Part shown: positions 44,997 through 54,583 of the stretch, one piece after another
Position numbering within the stretch: the stretch's first letter is position 1
Layout: each line of letters starts with the position of its first letter
Assembly (NCBI GenBank): GCA_963422445.2
Contig: OY729512.2
Coordinates: forward strand, 1,488,001 to 1,552,000
DNA length: 64,000 nucleotides
Reading direction: 5' to 3'
From: G963422445 sp963422445
GTDB taxonomy: Bacteria; Pseudomonadota; Alphaproteobacteria; Thalassobaculales; Thalassobaculaceae
The notes under the pieces: generated by a model
What the model saw: only the letters and a program-made list of their open reading frames with translations
What the model was told of the DNA's origin: nothing
The model's database searches: none
Translations under genes and position numbers: made by a program

Positions 44997-45868
44997 AGTA
45001 TCCACCTGCCGCCGGCGCCGCGCCCGAAGCTCTGGCGCGGGCGCTCTTGCGCCGCCCTCAACAACACCGCGAAGAACCCCCGATGAAGCAAGGCGAACTG
45101 CCGCTCATCCCTCACGAAGTTGAGGACCGCCTGATCCACCAACGGGCCTCCGACGGCTATATCAACGCTACCGCCATGTGCCAGGCGACAGGGAAAGCAT
45201 TCGCCGATTATGGGCGTCTATCCACGACGAAAGCCTTTCTGCAAGCCCTTCATGCCGACATGGGAATTCCCATGTCAGAACTGATTCAAATGGTTAGGGG
45301 TGGTTTCTCCGAGCTTCAGGGAACTTGGGTGCACCCGCAGGTCGCCATCCATCTTGCCCAATGGCTATCGCCTGCGTTCTCTGTCCAAGTCAGCAAGTGG
45401 GTGTTCGAGTGGCTCAGCGGGCAAGCCGCCCAACGATCGGCCATCCCCGATCATGTCCGCCGCTACATCATCAACCAGCCGAAGATCCCGGTGACGCACT
45501 TCTCGATGCTCAATCAGATGTTCCTGCGTCTCTTGGCACCCCTGGAGAATCGGGGCTACATCCTGCCGGCCAACCTGATGCCCGATATTGCGCTTGGCAA
45601 GATGTTCTTCAGGTGGCTACGGGAGCGAGGATTCAATCCAGACTCGTTCCCGACCTATCAGCACCGGTTTCTCGACCATCGGCCCATCGTTGAGGCACGC
45701 CTCTATCCGAACGAACTGATGACAGATTTCAATGTGCAACTCGACAGATGGATCAGAGACGGCCAAGCGCGCCTGTATTTCAAGACTCGGGACGGGGAAG
45801 CACTGCCGGCGCTTGATCAAGTGCTGGCAGCACTCCCCCCTCCCTCGGATGGGGATCAGTGGCAGTGA
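44993..45868 (+). CDS. KilA-N domain protein carried by IS1595 no. 2
   Basis: A 291-residue protein whose ATG overlaps the transposase stop (ATGA). Residues 1-30 (PEALARALLRRPQQ) resemble the short second ORF of IS1595 elements. From about residue 40 a KilA-N domain follows: LIHQRASDGYINATAMCQAT, FLQALHADMGIP, and TWVHPQVAIHLAQWLSPAFS. The C-terminal half (about residues 160-291) is unassigned. KilA-N proteins are DNA-binding domains of phage and large DNA viruses, often antirepressors. Its role in the IS is unknown; it might regulate transposition or act on prophage repressors. An internal ATG at 45083 is an alternative start. Confidence 0.82.
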   Translation: MKYPPAAGAAPEALARALLRRPQQHREEPPMKQGELPLIPHEVEDRLIHQRASDGYINATAMCQATGKAFADYGRLSTTKAFLQALHADMGIPMSELIQMVRGGFSELQGTWVHPQVAIHLAQWLSPAFSVQVSKWVFEWLSGQAAQRSAIPDHVRRYIINQPKIPVTHFSMLNQMFLRLLAPLENRGYILPANLMPDIALGKMFFRWLRERGFNPDSFPTYQHRFLDHRPIVEARLYPNELMTDFNVQLDRWIRDGQARLYFKTRDGEALPALDQVLAALPPPSDGDQWQ

Positions 45869-46005
45869 TACCCGCCCGTGGCGGTTTCTTTGTGGCAACC
45901 GTAAGAGTTTGTACCCCCGCTATGCGCACCTGATTCGTTCGTTAGCGAAATCAGAGGCAGAAGAAGGCCGATAGCGAAAGCGAACGGAACGATCCATCTC
46001 ATCAT
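45856..46005 (-). CDS. Small secreted Cys/His protein (YHYH-like), IS passenger
   Basis: Forty-nine residues from the ATG at 46005, with GGAGAG upstream. An N-terminal signal peptide (MMRWIVPFAFAIGLLLPLIS) is followed by the compact motif HSGGTNSYGCHKETATGGYH then CH. This Cys/His pattern is found in small bacterial secreted domains (YHYH or excalibur-like), possibly metal-binding. It overlaps the KilA-N 3' end by 13 bases in convergent orientation and lies inside IS1595 no. 2. Confidence 0.65.
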   Translation of the reverse strand: MMRWIVPFAFAIGLLLPLISLTNESGAHSGGTNSYGCHKETATGGYHCH

Positions 46006-46439
46006 GTCGTCTCTCCTCAAGGCGGTTACAGCCCGGCGGGCGCCGGGCCGTTGCAAATCACCACACGGAGTGTGAAGACCCCGCCTATTCGCCAAGCGCG
46101 GGGAGCTACCCCGTGCCGGGTCTAAGGCTGTTCTATTCAGCGGGCGACCCGACAGAGCGGGAGGCCGTATGGTGATTTGCAGGAAAGAGCTTGACGGGTC
46201 AGCGCGCGGAAGTCAACCTATGTATGTAATCCCCCACCTGACGGGGACGACCAAGCCGGCGCGACGGTGGAAGAAGCGGGTCCGGCAAGGCTCACTCGGC
46301 ATCGGTCAGATCGCTTTCGTAACGCTCCGTCTTGCGACTATACTGCTTCCGGGTCGTCTCGTTCCAGGGCATGATGTGCCCCCATGGTGTGAGTGTTCAC
46401 CCACGAAGATACACCATGCGAGACCACCCAATTGGTTTT

Positions 46440-47000
46440 AGGTCACGCTCCCAGGCCTTCGCTCTGATTTGCCGCGAGGTCGCGTGCGTCCATTCTACAT
46501 TCGCACCGTCACGGGCCTTTCCAGCGCTGACGCGCGCGATTCTTGAACGCTTGACCGTTCAACGTCTTGTGGCGTCGAGAAAGGCGGCCGAAGCGCAGGT
46601 ATTTTTCGCTGCCAAGAATCCGATGTCATCCATGGAAACGGGATCGATCTCGCAAACCAGTGGGCAAAGTTGTGGTGCGAAGAGCTCGAACACGACCGGG
46701 TCGACACAATCATCGCCGCTCTGCAAGTCTATGCCGGACCTTGCGAGGAGGCCCGCAAATGCGCAGGCTATGTCAGAAACAACACTTGGCGCATGCGCTT
46801 GCCGAATTCTGCGCCATGGGACTGTGCATCTTAACAGGGGTCGTCGAAGGCGCATGCAAGGCCGTCAACAGCCGCCTCAATCGCGGCGGCATGCACTGGA
46901 CAATCAACGACGCGAATGCGACACCGCGCTGCAGTGCACCGTCATATCGATCCGGTTTGACGGTGTCCGGGATTGGCGAGCCGATAATAATGCATCTTGA
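46440..47000 (+). pseudogene. ISKra4-like transposase remnant
   Basis: Plus-strand fragments in shifting frames: LANQWAKLWCEELEHDRVDT, RKCAGYVRNNTWRMR, then after a stop GVVEGACKAVNSRLNRGGMH and WTINDANA. The VEGACK-x(8)-R-x(3)-GMHW block identifies a transposase of the ISKra4 type, distinct from the copy at 25.6-28 kb. Only the C-terminal third can be recognised. Confidence 0.6.
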
Positions 47001-47349
47001 TCCCGCAATCGTGTCGTACGCCCCGATCGCTAGATCCGTCATCTCGAAACCCCCGTACCTTGTAGGCAGGAACCGAAACACATACCACCTGGACAGAATC
47101 CCGCAGAACCACTTCATAAGATCGCTGGTATCAGACGACTCTCACCACCATACAGGCGGCCGCGCTGCGAACCCCAAGATCGGGGCGGTGTCCCGGTTTG
47201 ATCATTGGAATCGGCTTTCGTCTTGCGCCAGTGGTGCATCCGCGCCATCTCTTTATCGTCATTGCCCGGACTTGTTCTGAGCACCCACGACGCTGTCTCG
47301 ATTGCGCCTCGCAAGTATCGTGGAGAGCCTGCCTGCACCCAATTCGAGG
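47001..47349. other. Stretch without a recognisable gene
   Basis: Between the ISKra4-like and dienelactone-hydrolase remnants. A minus-strand frame (RYLRGAIETASWVLRTSPGN) is open but matches nothing I know. Probably decayed sequence. Confidence 0.4.
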
Positions 47350-47660
47350 TCAGCGCGCCGGGTCGAGATTCCTGTCGAAGAAGGCCACCATTCGTCGTTG
47401 AGAATCCTGCCGCGCTTCGGAGTTTCTTGCCACCGTGTGCATGGTGATGCGCTCACTGTCGTGTCCCTTGATCCTGTAGGGCCCTCTCATGGGGAGGTCG
47501 AACGAATGGTGTACGTCCGGATAGACTTTCAACGCGATCGCATCGATCTAGTGGCCTGCAAGCTCGCGGCATGGCGCCGCCGGTGTTCGGTCTTCGGTGG
47601 TACCGATCAGGATCAGAAGCGGGTGCTTGCCGAAGGTGTAGTGACGTTGCCGGTTTCCGT
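47350..47660 (-). pseudogene. Dienelactone hydrolase C-terminal remnant
   Basis: Reads KHPLLILIGTTEDRTPAAPC, an in-frame stop after ELAGH, then IDAIALKVYPDVHHSFDLPM and a normal-looking end (RMVAFFDRNLD). The VYPxxHHSFD segment carries the catalytic His of the family. The N-terminal half with the nucleophile Cys is missing, replaced by an IS5 remnant. Once an alpha/beta hydrolase of an aromatic or lactone pathway. Confidence 0.65.
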
Positions 47661-47699
47661 ATTTCTATGCTTGGTCGCGAAGCGATGTGCTCGATCACA

Positions 47700-48180
47700 T
47701 GATGGAGGCCCTGCGCGGGCTCACCCGGGTCTGCGACAGTCGCTCGGCACCGCCGACGGCGGCGATCATTGACAGCCAGAGCGCGTCGATCACCGAGAGT
47801 GGCGACACGATGCCGGCAAGACGATCAATGGCCGCAAGCGGCATCTGATGGTTGACGTGGATGGCTCTCCAATCGTCCTGCATGTGCACGAGGCAAATAT
47901 CCAGGATGGGGACGGCGCGCCGGATCTGATCGCGGTCGTGGCAAAAACCAAGGATAGCAAGGGGTTCACGGTTCTGTATCGGCACTGGGTGGTCGAGTGG
48001 ACCTTTGCCTGGATGGGGCGCTGCCGTCGTCTGGCGAAGGATTTCGAACGGTCGGAGATAAGTTTACTGGCCTGGGCGACGCCGGCGGCGTGCCGCTTCA
48101 TGATGCGGCGTGTGGCGTGGGGCGCAACAAGCCTGCGTCATCCACGCGGCCTATACTGCCTGAGCGAACCCTACATGTGA
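47700..48180 (+). pseudogene. IS5-type transposase remnant
   Basis: Begins with ALRGLTRVCDSRSAPPTAAI then IIDSQSASITESG. After a frameshift it gives LMVDVDGSPIVLHVHEANIQ, DSKGFTVLYRHWVVEWTFAW and MGRCRRLAKDFERSE to the stop at 48180. The N-terminal quarter is missing. Similar to, but not the same as, the IS5 remnants at 43.5-46.4 and 56 kb. Confidence 0.75.
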
Positions 48181-48369
48181 ACCGGATGCGTCAACGCGCA
48201 TGTTCATGTCTGTGCGGGGAGGGTGGGTAACATCCCCTGCTTGGACCATGGGCATCGGTCGTTTCAGAACATCTTGAGTGGATTGGTCGCGCCAATATGG
48301 CTTTGCTGTCGACCCATTCGAGTTTACATCACTCACCCACTATCGCCATTTTTTGGGATGCAACCCGTT

Positions 48370-49341
48370 ATGATAGTCAAGGTGCTTTATCTGGTTCAGG
48401 CCGGTCAGGACTTCTACGACCTGATCCGCGAGGCCATGCCGCAAGACCGCTATCAACTGATGACGTTTTCGGATGGCACGCAGGCAGAACGCGAACAAAT
48501 GCTCGCTGAGGCCGAGATGATCGTTGTCGGCGGTATGCGGTTGTCCGAGGCGGATATCGAATCGGCCAAGCGTCTGCGGGTGGTTCTCCACCAGGGCGTC
48601 GGCTATCACGATACCGTGGCCATGGGGCCCCTGATGCGGCGCCAGATCCGGCTCGCCGTAACGCCGCAAGGAACCAGCGAGGGCGTGGCCGAACATGCCA
48701 TCATGCTGATGCTGGCGGTCGGCCGGCGGCTCGCCTTCTGCGATGCCGAATTGCGCGCTGGGCGCTGGCATTCGAACACCTTCCGCTCGACGGCCCGGCA
48801 ATTGCTAGGGGCCACCGTCGGCATCGTCGGGTTGGGGCGAATCGGCAAACAGGTTGCCAGACGCCTCATCGGCTTCCAAACCCGGACGCTCTATCACGAT
48901 CTGCTTGAGATGGACCCGGATATCGAACGGGCGTTGCAGGTCACCCGTGTTGGGTTCGACGATATCCTTGCGCAATCGGATTTCTTGACCCTACATGTTC
49001 CGTTGACCGAACTAACCCGTTATCTGATTGACGAGACTGCACTCGCGCGCATGCGTCCGGGCTCGACACTGATCAACTGCGCCCGCGGTTCTGTAGTTTC
49101 GCAGGCGGCACTGGTCGCCGCGCTCCGGTTCGGGCATCTCGGCGGGGCTGGTCTGGATGTGTTCGAAGTCGAGCCGCCGCCATCGCCGAACCCCTTTGCC
49201 GAATTCCCCAATGTCGTGCTGACCCCACACCATGCACCGGGCACACGCGACACGATGATGATCAAATTCGCCGAGATCTTCGCCAATGCTGACCGCTTCT
49301 TTGCCGGCGAGCGTATGAAAAACGAGGTCTCACTGTCCTGA
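48370..49341 (+). CDS. D-isomer 2-hydroxyacid dehydrogenase
   Basis: A 323-residue NAD(P)-dependent enzyme. Catalytic-domain start MIVKVLYLVQAGQDF, nucleotide-binding GLGRIGKQVARRL, substrate Arg in INCARGSVV, Glu in DVFEVEPPP and catalytic His in LTPHHAPGT are all present. Reduces or oxidises a 2-keto/2-hydroxy acid; the exact substrate is unknown. The start is at 48370 (or 48358). First intact gene after the IS-rich stretch. Confidence 0.9.
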   Translation: MIVKVLYLVQAGQDFYDLIREAMPQDRYQLMTFSDGTQAEREQMLAEAEMIVVGGMRLSEADIESAKRLRVVLHQGVGYHDTVAMGPLMRRQIRLAVTPQGTSEGVAEHAIMLMLAVGRRLAFCDAELRAGRWHSNTFRSTARQLLGATVGIVGLGRIGKQVARRLIGFQTRTLYHDLLEMDPDIERALQVTRVGFDDILAQSDFLTLHVPLTELTRYLIDETALARMRPGSTLINCARGSVVSQAALVAALRFGHLGGAGLDVFEVEPPPSPNPFAEFPNVVLTPHHAPGTRDTMMIKFAEIFANADRFFAGERMKNEVSLS

Positions 49342-49360
49342 CACTGCATGATCGGACTGG

Positions 49361-50106
49361 TTATCTGATGCTGCGCCCGCCATCCACCTCGATGGCCTGC
49401 CCAGTGACGTAACCGGCCTGGTCGCTGGCCAGGAACACCGCGACGGATGCAACTCCTCCGCCAGGCCAAGTCGGCCCATGGGGTGCTTTGCCCGCAACGC
49501 GGCGAGGACACTGTCCGGATCTGAGGCCTGTTCGAGCGGGGCCCGCGCCATCGGCGTGTCGATGGTTTCCGGACAGATGCAGTTTACGCGGATGCATCGG
49601 GTCGCATAATCGAGCGCCATTGATCGTGTCATTGCAACGATGCCGCCTTTGGCGGCGGAATAGGCGATCAGGCCGGTATTGCCGCGGATGCCGTTGATGG
49701 AGGCCATGTTCACGGTCGCGCCGCCGCCAGCGAGCATGATGGGGACAACGGCGCGGCAACCGAGAAACTGACCGGTCAGATTGACTGTAATCATGGCATC
49801 CTGCAGCGCCCGGTCGGTCGCCTCAAGATCGCCCCAGGTTGTCAATCCGGCATTGTTGAACAGGATATCGATATCCCCAAGTTCAGCAACCGCCTGCTTC
49901 GTCACCCTGGTCCAATCCTCTTCGATGCGAATGTCGAGTTTTGCCGCGACCGCTGTCCCGGCAACCCGCGCGACGGAGTCGATCTGATCTTTGGTCTCGA
50001 CAGTCGCGACCACCCGGCAGCCTTCCGCTGCGAACAGATGAACGGCAGCATTGCCGATGCCCGATGCGGAACCGGTTATCAGTGCCGTTTTGCCGGATAG
50101 AGTCAT
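49361..50106 (-). pseudogene. SDR oxidoreductase with one frameshift
   Basis: Reads MTLSGKTALITGSASGIGNA, NNAGLTTWGD, MASINGIRGNTGLIAYSAAK (Tyr/Lys active site) and IDTPMARAPL in one frame. Near 49455 one base is missing (GAGGAGTTG where GAAGTT is expected). The next frame gives VASVAVFLASDQAGYVTGQA and VDGGRSIR. Everything else is normal, so this is a recent inactivation or a sequencing error. Confidence 0.85.
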
Positions 50107-50237
50107 TGTCTCGCCTCTCTCATATGCGATGATCCATCATGGTTCGAGATTGCGCCGGCATTGTGCGGCGGGCGGACTACCGTTGCGGAACCATGGCTGT
50201 TACCCTGCCGATCGACCACCCCGACCCGGAGGATAGG

Positions 50238-50930
50238 ATGATCGATCTTTATTATTGGCCGACCCCGAATGGGCACAAGATTTCCATCGCGATGGAAGAA
50301 ATGGGGCTCGCCTACAATGTGATACCAATCAATATCGGCAAGGGCGAACAATTTCAGGAACAGTTTCTAGTGGTGAATCCAAATCACCGGATTCCGGCGA
50401 TCGTCGATCCCGCCGGCCCCGGCGACGGGCCATTTTCGCTATTTGAATCCGGCGCGATCCTGATGTACCTCGCACGCAAAACGGGCAAGTTCATGCCAGC
50501 GGACGATGCCGGACAGTATCGCTGTCTCGAATGGCTGATGTTCCAGATGGGCGGCGTCGGGCCGATGTTCGGACAGGCAAACCATTTCATCTCCTACGCT
50601 CCAGAGCGGATCCAGTATGCCGTGGACCGGTATGGCAACGAGGTCAAACGGCTTTGCAATGTCCTCGACAAGCGCCTCGCCGACGTTGAATATCTCGGCG
50701 GCGATTATACCATCGCCGATATGGCGACATACCCATGGGTTCGACTCTACGAACGCTACGGGGTCGTGCTCGACGACATCCCGAACGTAAAACGCTGGAT
50801 GGAGGCCATTGCGGCGCGGCCAGGAGTGCAACGCGGGTTAGAGGTTCTGGCCGATCGGCGGCGCAGCGGGCCGATTTCGGATCAGGAGCGCGAAAACATG
50901 TTTGGCGCCACGCAATATCAGCGCCGGTGA
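50238..50930 (+). CDS. Glutathione S-transferase family protein
   Basis: A 230-residue protein from the ATG at 50238 (GGAGG upstream). Thioredoxin-like N-domain: LYYWPTPNGHKISIAMEEMG, cis-Pro region NHRIPAIVDP, ESGAILMYLARKTGKF. C-terminal helical domain: DYTIADMATYPWVRL. Similar to the Ure2/YfcG/YghU (Nu) class, which act as disulfide reductases or GSH conjugators. Probably part of the 50.2-55.5 kb cluster. Confidence 0.9.
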   Translation: MIDLYYWPTPNGHKISIAMEEMGLAYNVIPINIGKGEQFQEQFLVVNPNHRIPAIVDPAGPGDGPFSLFESGAILMYLARKTGKFMPADDAGQYRCLEWLMFQMGGVGPMFGQANHFISYAPERIQYAVDRYGNEVKRLCNVLDKRLADVEYLGGDYTIADMATYPWVRLYERYGVVLDDIPNVKRWMEAIAARPGVQRGLEVLADRRRSGPISDQERENMFGATQYQRR

Positions 50931-50936
50931 AAACCG

Positions 50937-51791
50937 GTGAGCGGTGCGGTCTGGCCCGACGGCGCCAGACTGGCGCTGTCGCTTGTTGTCAATGTCGAAG
51001 AGGGGTCGGAACTGTCGGTCGCCCAGGGCGACCGTGGTGCCGACCCGGTTGACGAACTCGGCGTCGTCCTGCGCAAGCCGGTTCGGAACTATGGTAACGA
51101 AAGCAATTATCTGTACGGGATCAAACGCGGCGCTCCCAGGATCATGGAGTTGCTGGAACGCCGGGGACTCGTCGTCACCTTTACGGCCGCGGCCCAGAGT
51201 CTGGAACTTGCGCCGGACTTGAGTCGGCAGATTGTAGACGGCGGACATGAGGTTTGCAGCCATGGCTGGCGCTGGGTGCATCAGTTCCATATGGATGAAG
51301 AAAGCGAGCGAGCTTTTATCCGCAAGGCTGCCGACTCAATCGAGCGAAGTACGGGCATCCGGCCCGTCGGGTGGTTGTCGCGCTATCTGTTGACCCCGAA
51401 CACGAGGCGATTGCTGGTCGAGGAAGGATTTTCCTATCATATGGATGACTATTCCGACGACCAGCCATTCTGGGACGAGGTGGACGGCAAGCCAATCCTG
51501 ATCCTGCCTTATGCCGTCGACAGCAACGACATGAAGATGTGGGTGGCGCCGGCCTATACGCCGGAACAGTGGTACCGCTATGCAGTCGACACCTTCGAAC
51601 AGCTGTATCGTGAAGGTGCGGCCGCGCCGCGCATGATGTCGTTCGGCATTCACCTTCGAATTGTCGGCCGGCCCGGACGTTTTGTCTGGTTCGAGAAATT
51701 CATCGACCATGTGCTGAGCCGGAAGGATGTCTGGATCACGACCCGACGGGATATCGCCCACCACTGGGCCAGCCTGTATCCGTACCGGTGA
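50937..51791 (+). CDS. Polysaccharide deacetylase (NodB/PuuE) family protein
   Basis: A 284-residue protein starting at GTG 50937, six bases after the GST stop. Features: ALSLVVNVEEGSEL (Asp normally first in NodB is replaced by Asn-Val-Glu), GIKRGAPRIMELLERRGL, and HEVCSHGWRWVHQF with the metal His. Resembles PuuE-type cofactor-independent allantoinases and related amidohydrolases, not cell-wall deacetylases. Not exported: no signal peptide. Confidence 0.85.
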   Translation: MSGAVWPDGARLALSLVVNVEEGSELSVAQGDRGADPVDELGVVLRKPVRNYGNESNYLYGIKRGAPRIMELLERRGLVVTFTAAAQSLELAPDLSRQIVDGGHEVCSHGWRWVHQFHMDEESERAFIRKAADSIERSTGIRPVGWLSRYLLTPNTRRLLVEEGFSYHMDDYSDDQPFWDEVDGKPILILPYAVDSNDMKMWVAPAYTPEQWYRYAVDTFEQLYREGAAAPRMMSFGIHLRIVGRPGRFVWFEKFIDHVLSRKDVWITTRRDIAHHWASLYPYR

Positions 51792-51842
51792 CATTCGGCA
51801 GGGACCGGTCAATGGCAGACCCGATCCGGAGGAACGAAGACC

Positions 51843-53195
51843 ATGAAGGACGCTATCGAGGCTCTGGCCGATCATGTCGTCGGCACGCGGTTTCATGATA
51901 TCCCGGACTCCGCGGTTCGGGCTGCGAAGACCTATATTCTCGATACTATCGGGGTCGCTCTCGCCGGATCGACCGGCCCCCATGTCGAGGACCTGTGCCG
52001 GAGCTTTGTGAGGTCCGGTCCATCCCGGGTTCTGGGGCAGGCGTTCGCGTTGGCGCCGGGCGATGCGGCATTGCTGAACGGCTATCAGATTCATCTTTCA
52101 GAATTTGACTGCGTTCATGAAGAAGCCGTGATTCACACCATGACCGTGCTTCTATCTGTGTTGGTTGCCGATGCCGACCGGCGTGGCGGTATTTCGGGCG
52201 AAGCCCTGATCAGGGCTTCGGTTGTGGGCGTCGATGTCGCCTGCAATCTCGGTATTGCTTGCACGACCGGGCTGCGTTTCTTTCGTCCGGCCACTGCCGG
52301 TGCCTTTGGCGCGGTTGCCGCGGTCGGCGCCGCGCGGGATTACGACCGGGACATGATGTTGCGGGCCTTCGCGCTGGTCTATTCACAACTGTGCGGAACC
52401 ATGCAGGCGCATACCGAGGGATCCCCGCTGTTGGCCTTGCAGATCGGATTCAACGCCCGCAACGCGATCGCGGCCTGCGACCTTGCGGAAAACGGATTGC
52501 CGGGTCTCGAAGGGGTGTTGGAAGGACCGTTCGGGTATTTCGGTTTGATCGAGGCGGCCGGTGATATCCGGGCCCTGCTGCCGACACTTGGCCGCCGGTG
52601 GCGCATCACCGAAGTGGCTCACAAGCCATTTCCAAGCGGCCGGGCGACGCACGGGATCATCACCGGGATTCAGGAACTTCAACGCGGCCCGGGGGTTGCG
52701 GCCGGGTCGGTGGTCCGAGTTGAGGCGCGGGTGCCTCCACTCACCCATCATCTCATCGGCAGGCCGGTGCACGAGGCCATGCAAATCAACTATGCTCGGC
52801 TTAACGGGCAATATGCTGGCGCCGTCATGTTACGCAATGGCCGCATTGGGATCGAGGACTTCACGGTCGAGGCAGCGCGGGATTCGGATACGGTTGCATT
52901 GGCCCGCAAGATCTCCATCGAAATCGATGATAATCCCGACCCGAACGCGCTCTCGCCGGTCGAGATCGATATTCACTTGAAGAACGGCGACATCCTGTCC
53001 CGGCGTATCGAAACGGTCTACGGCAATCCGGACAAGCCGATGTCGCACGCGGCACATCTGACCAAGTTCCGGGCCAACTGGCAAGCCGCTGTCTGTGGCC
53101 TTGCCGCTGCGGATGGAGAAACCATGATCGAGCAGGTCGACGACCTCGAAGAGGTCAGCGACATCCGCGCGCTGATCGATCTCGCGACGGGGTGA
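51843..53195 (+). CDS. MmgE/PrpD family protein
   Basis: A 450-residue protein of the 2-methylcitrate dehydratase / aconitate decarboxylase family. Includes YILDTIGVALAGSTGPHVED, LNGYQIHLSEFDCVHEEAVI, GAFGAVAAVGAARDYD and KPFPSGRATHGIITG. GGAGG precedes the ATG. The 2-methylcitrate cycle partners are absent, so it probably acts on another hydroxy-acid substrate. Confidence 0.9.
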   Translation: MKDAIEALADHVVGTRFHDIPDSAVRAAKTYILDTIGVALAGSTGPHVEDLCRSFVRSGPSRVLGQAFALAPGDAALLNGYQIHLSEFDCVHEEAVIHTMTVLLSVLVADADRRGGISGEALIRASVVGVDVACNLGIACTTGLRFFRPATAGAFGAVAAVGAARDYDRDMMLRAFALVYSQLCGTMQAHTEGSPLLALQIGFNARNAIAACDLAENGLPGLEGVLEGPFGYFGLIEAAGDIRALLPTLGRRWRITEVAHKPFPSGRATHGIITGIQELQRGPGVAAGSVVRVEARVPPLTHHLIGRPVHEAMQINYARLNGQYAGAVMLRNGRIGIEDFTVEAARDSDTVALARKISIEIDDNPDPNALSPVEIDIHLKNGDILSRRIETVYGNPDKPMSHAAHLTKFRANWQAAVCGLAAADGETMIEQVDDLEEVSDIRALIDLATG

Positions 53196-53202
53196 GCACG
53201 GG

Positions 53203-54579
53203 ATGAGCAGATATTACAGCGAGGCGGATCCCGCTACTATTCTGCGCGATTATCCAATCGGGGAGGCATTCCTTACGGACATTGCACAGATCGACCGTGG
53301 CGCCCTGCGCGCGCTTCAGGAGCGGCGCTTCCTCAATCTGGTCGATCGAGCCTGGCAAAATCCGTTTTATCGCCGTCGATGGGTGGCGGCCGGGCTTGAG
53401 GCGGGCGATATCAAGGGTCTTGACGACTTGTCCCGGATTCCGGTTTTTTCCAAATCGGACCTGATGGAAAGCGTCGAGGCCTTTCCGCCATTCGGTGACT
53501 TTCTTGGCCCGGACGGATGGGTCGGCAGCGACCGGGTTGTCATGCACACAACCAGCGGAACGACCGGTGCGCCGCAGCCTTTGTTTTACGGGCCTCGCGA
53601 CCGGGAAATCCAGAATGTCCTGTTGGCCCGGGCCTATCTCTTGCAGGGTCTGCGGCGGGACGATGTCGTACATTCCGTGTACGGTTTCGGCATGGTCAAT
53701 GGAGGTCATTATATCCGGGAGGCTGTGCTGCATTACACCGATGCGCTGCTTTTGCCGGCGGGTACAGGGCTTGAAACCCGTTCTGAACAGCAGGTCGACC
53801 TGATGCGCCGGTTTGGCGTGACGGCCATCGTCGGTTTTGCGGACTACATTCTGAAGCTTGCAGAGGTAGCGCGGGAGGTCGGTCTGGAGCCTGGCCGCGA
53901 TCTGCCGGTGCGGATGATATCCGGACATATGGCGGAAGATGGCGGTGAGGTATTGTCCGAAGCTTGGGGTGGTGCGGAGGTGTATGATTGGTACGGCGTC
54001 GGTGATACCGGGATCGTCGCGTCCGAGGGCCGGGATCGCGATGGTCTTCATATCTGGGAGGACGCCCATCTCGTCGAGATTCTGGACGCGGATACCAGCG
54101 TGCCGGTCGCTGATGGCGATCCCGGCAATATCTGTGTCACGGTGTTGTTCAAGAACACTGTTTATCCAGTGATCCGGTTTGACACTAGGGACATCTCGAT
54201 GGTCCTCCCGGGTCAGGGACCGTTTGCATTGCGGCGATTGGCGGGTTTCCGCGGGCGAAGCGACAACATGGTCAAATTGCGCGGCATCAATGTTTACCCG
54301 ACCGGCATCGGCGCCATTTTGCGGGATACTCCGGATCTCGGCGGCGAATATGTCTGTGAGGTAACATCGGTTGACGGACGTGACGTCATGACGGTGATAT
54401 GCGAGACGGTGCCCGGTGTAGAACCGGAGCTGGCCCATGCCAGCGTTGTCGCGGGGATTCTGCGCCAACGGCTTGGCGTTTCCATCGAGGTGTCGCTGGT
54501 GCGGCCTGGCAGCACGGCGGACCTGACGCAATTGAACCGCCGTCAGAAACCTATTCGGCTGATCGACCGGCGTGGATAA
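53203..54579 (+). CDS. AMP-binding protein, phenylacetate-CoA-ligase-like
   Basis: A 458-residue acyl-adenylating enzyme of the PaaK type. ATP motif TTSGTTGAPQPLFYG, then DWYGVGDTGIVASEG, RFDTRD and the hinge RGRSDNMVKLRGINVYPTGI. Activates a carboxylic acid as its CoA thioester. It starts eight bases after the MmgE/PrpD stop, so both are co-transcribed. The substrate is unknown. Confidence 0.9.
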   Translation: MSRYYSEADPATILRDYPIGEAFLTDIAQIDRGALRALQERRFLNLVDRAWQNPFYRRRWVAAGLEAGDIKGLDDLSRIPVFSKSDLMESVEAFPPFGDFLGPDGWVGSDRVVMHTTSGTTGAPQPLFYGPRDREIQNVLLARAYLLQGLRRDDVVHSVYGFGMVNGGHYIREAVLHYTDALLLPAGTGLETRSEQQVDLMRRFGVTAIVGFADYILKLAEVAREVGLEPGRDLPVRMISGHMAEDGGEVLSEAWGGAEVYDWYGVGDTGIVASEGRDRDGLHIWEDAHLVEILDADTSVPVADGDPGNICVTVLFKNTVYPVIRFDTRDISMVLPGQGPFALRRLAGFRGRSDNMVKLRGINVYPTGIGAILRDTPDLGGEYVCEVTSVDGRDVMTVICETVPGVEPELAHASVVAGILRQRLGVSIEVSLVRPGSTADLTQLNRRQKPIRLIDRRG

Positions 54580-54583
54580 TGCG

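Larger units (their letters stand above)
43977..46234 (+). mobile_element. IS1595-family element no. 2 with two passenger genes
   Basis: Perfect inverted ends of about 31 bp beginning GGGGATTACATACATAGG, with an exact 8-bp duplication CACCTGAC (43969-43976 and 46235-46242). At 2258 bp it is twice the size of a simple IS1595. It carries an intact transposase, an overlapping KilA-N gene and a convergent small secreted-protein gene. It appears recent and complete. Confidence 0.9.
43464..46372 (-). pseudogene. IS5-type transposase interrupted by IS1595 no. 2
   Basis: Starts at 46372 with MPWNETTRKQYSRKTERYES and runs to RRRLGRPRQ at 46243. After removing IS1595 no. 2 and one 8-bp duplication it continues exactly in frame VDLRDMVNAIACMLWTGCSW, KDCPAFTTVQTYF, then frameshifted AAIIDSRSV and VMSRRWVVERTFGWLRRCRR to 43464. 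It contains three or more stops and an internal deletion. The seamless join across the duplication shows the order of insertion. Confidence 0.75.

Noticed and set aside
47114..47338. Minus-strand frame RYLRGAIETASWVLRTSPGN as a gene
   Set aside because: No start with a ribosome-binding site, no recognised family, and both neighbours are decayed remnants.
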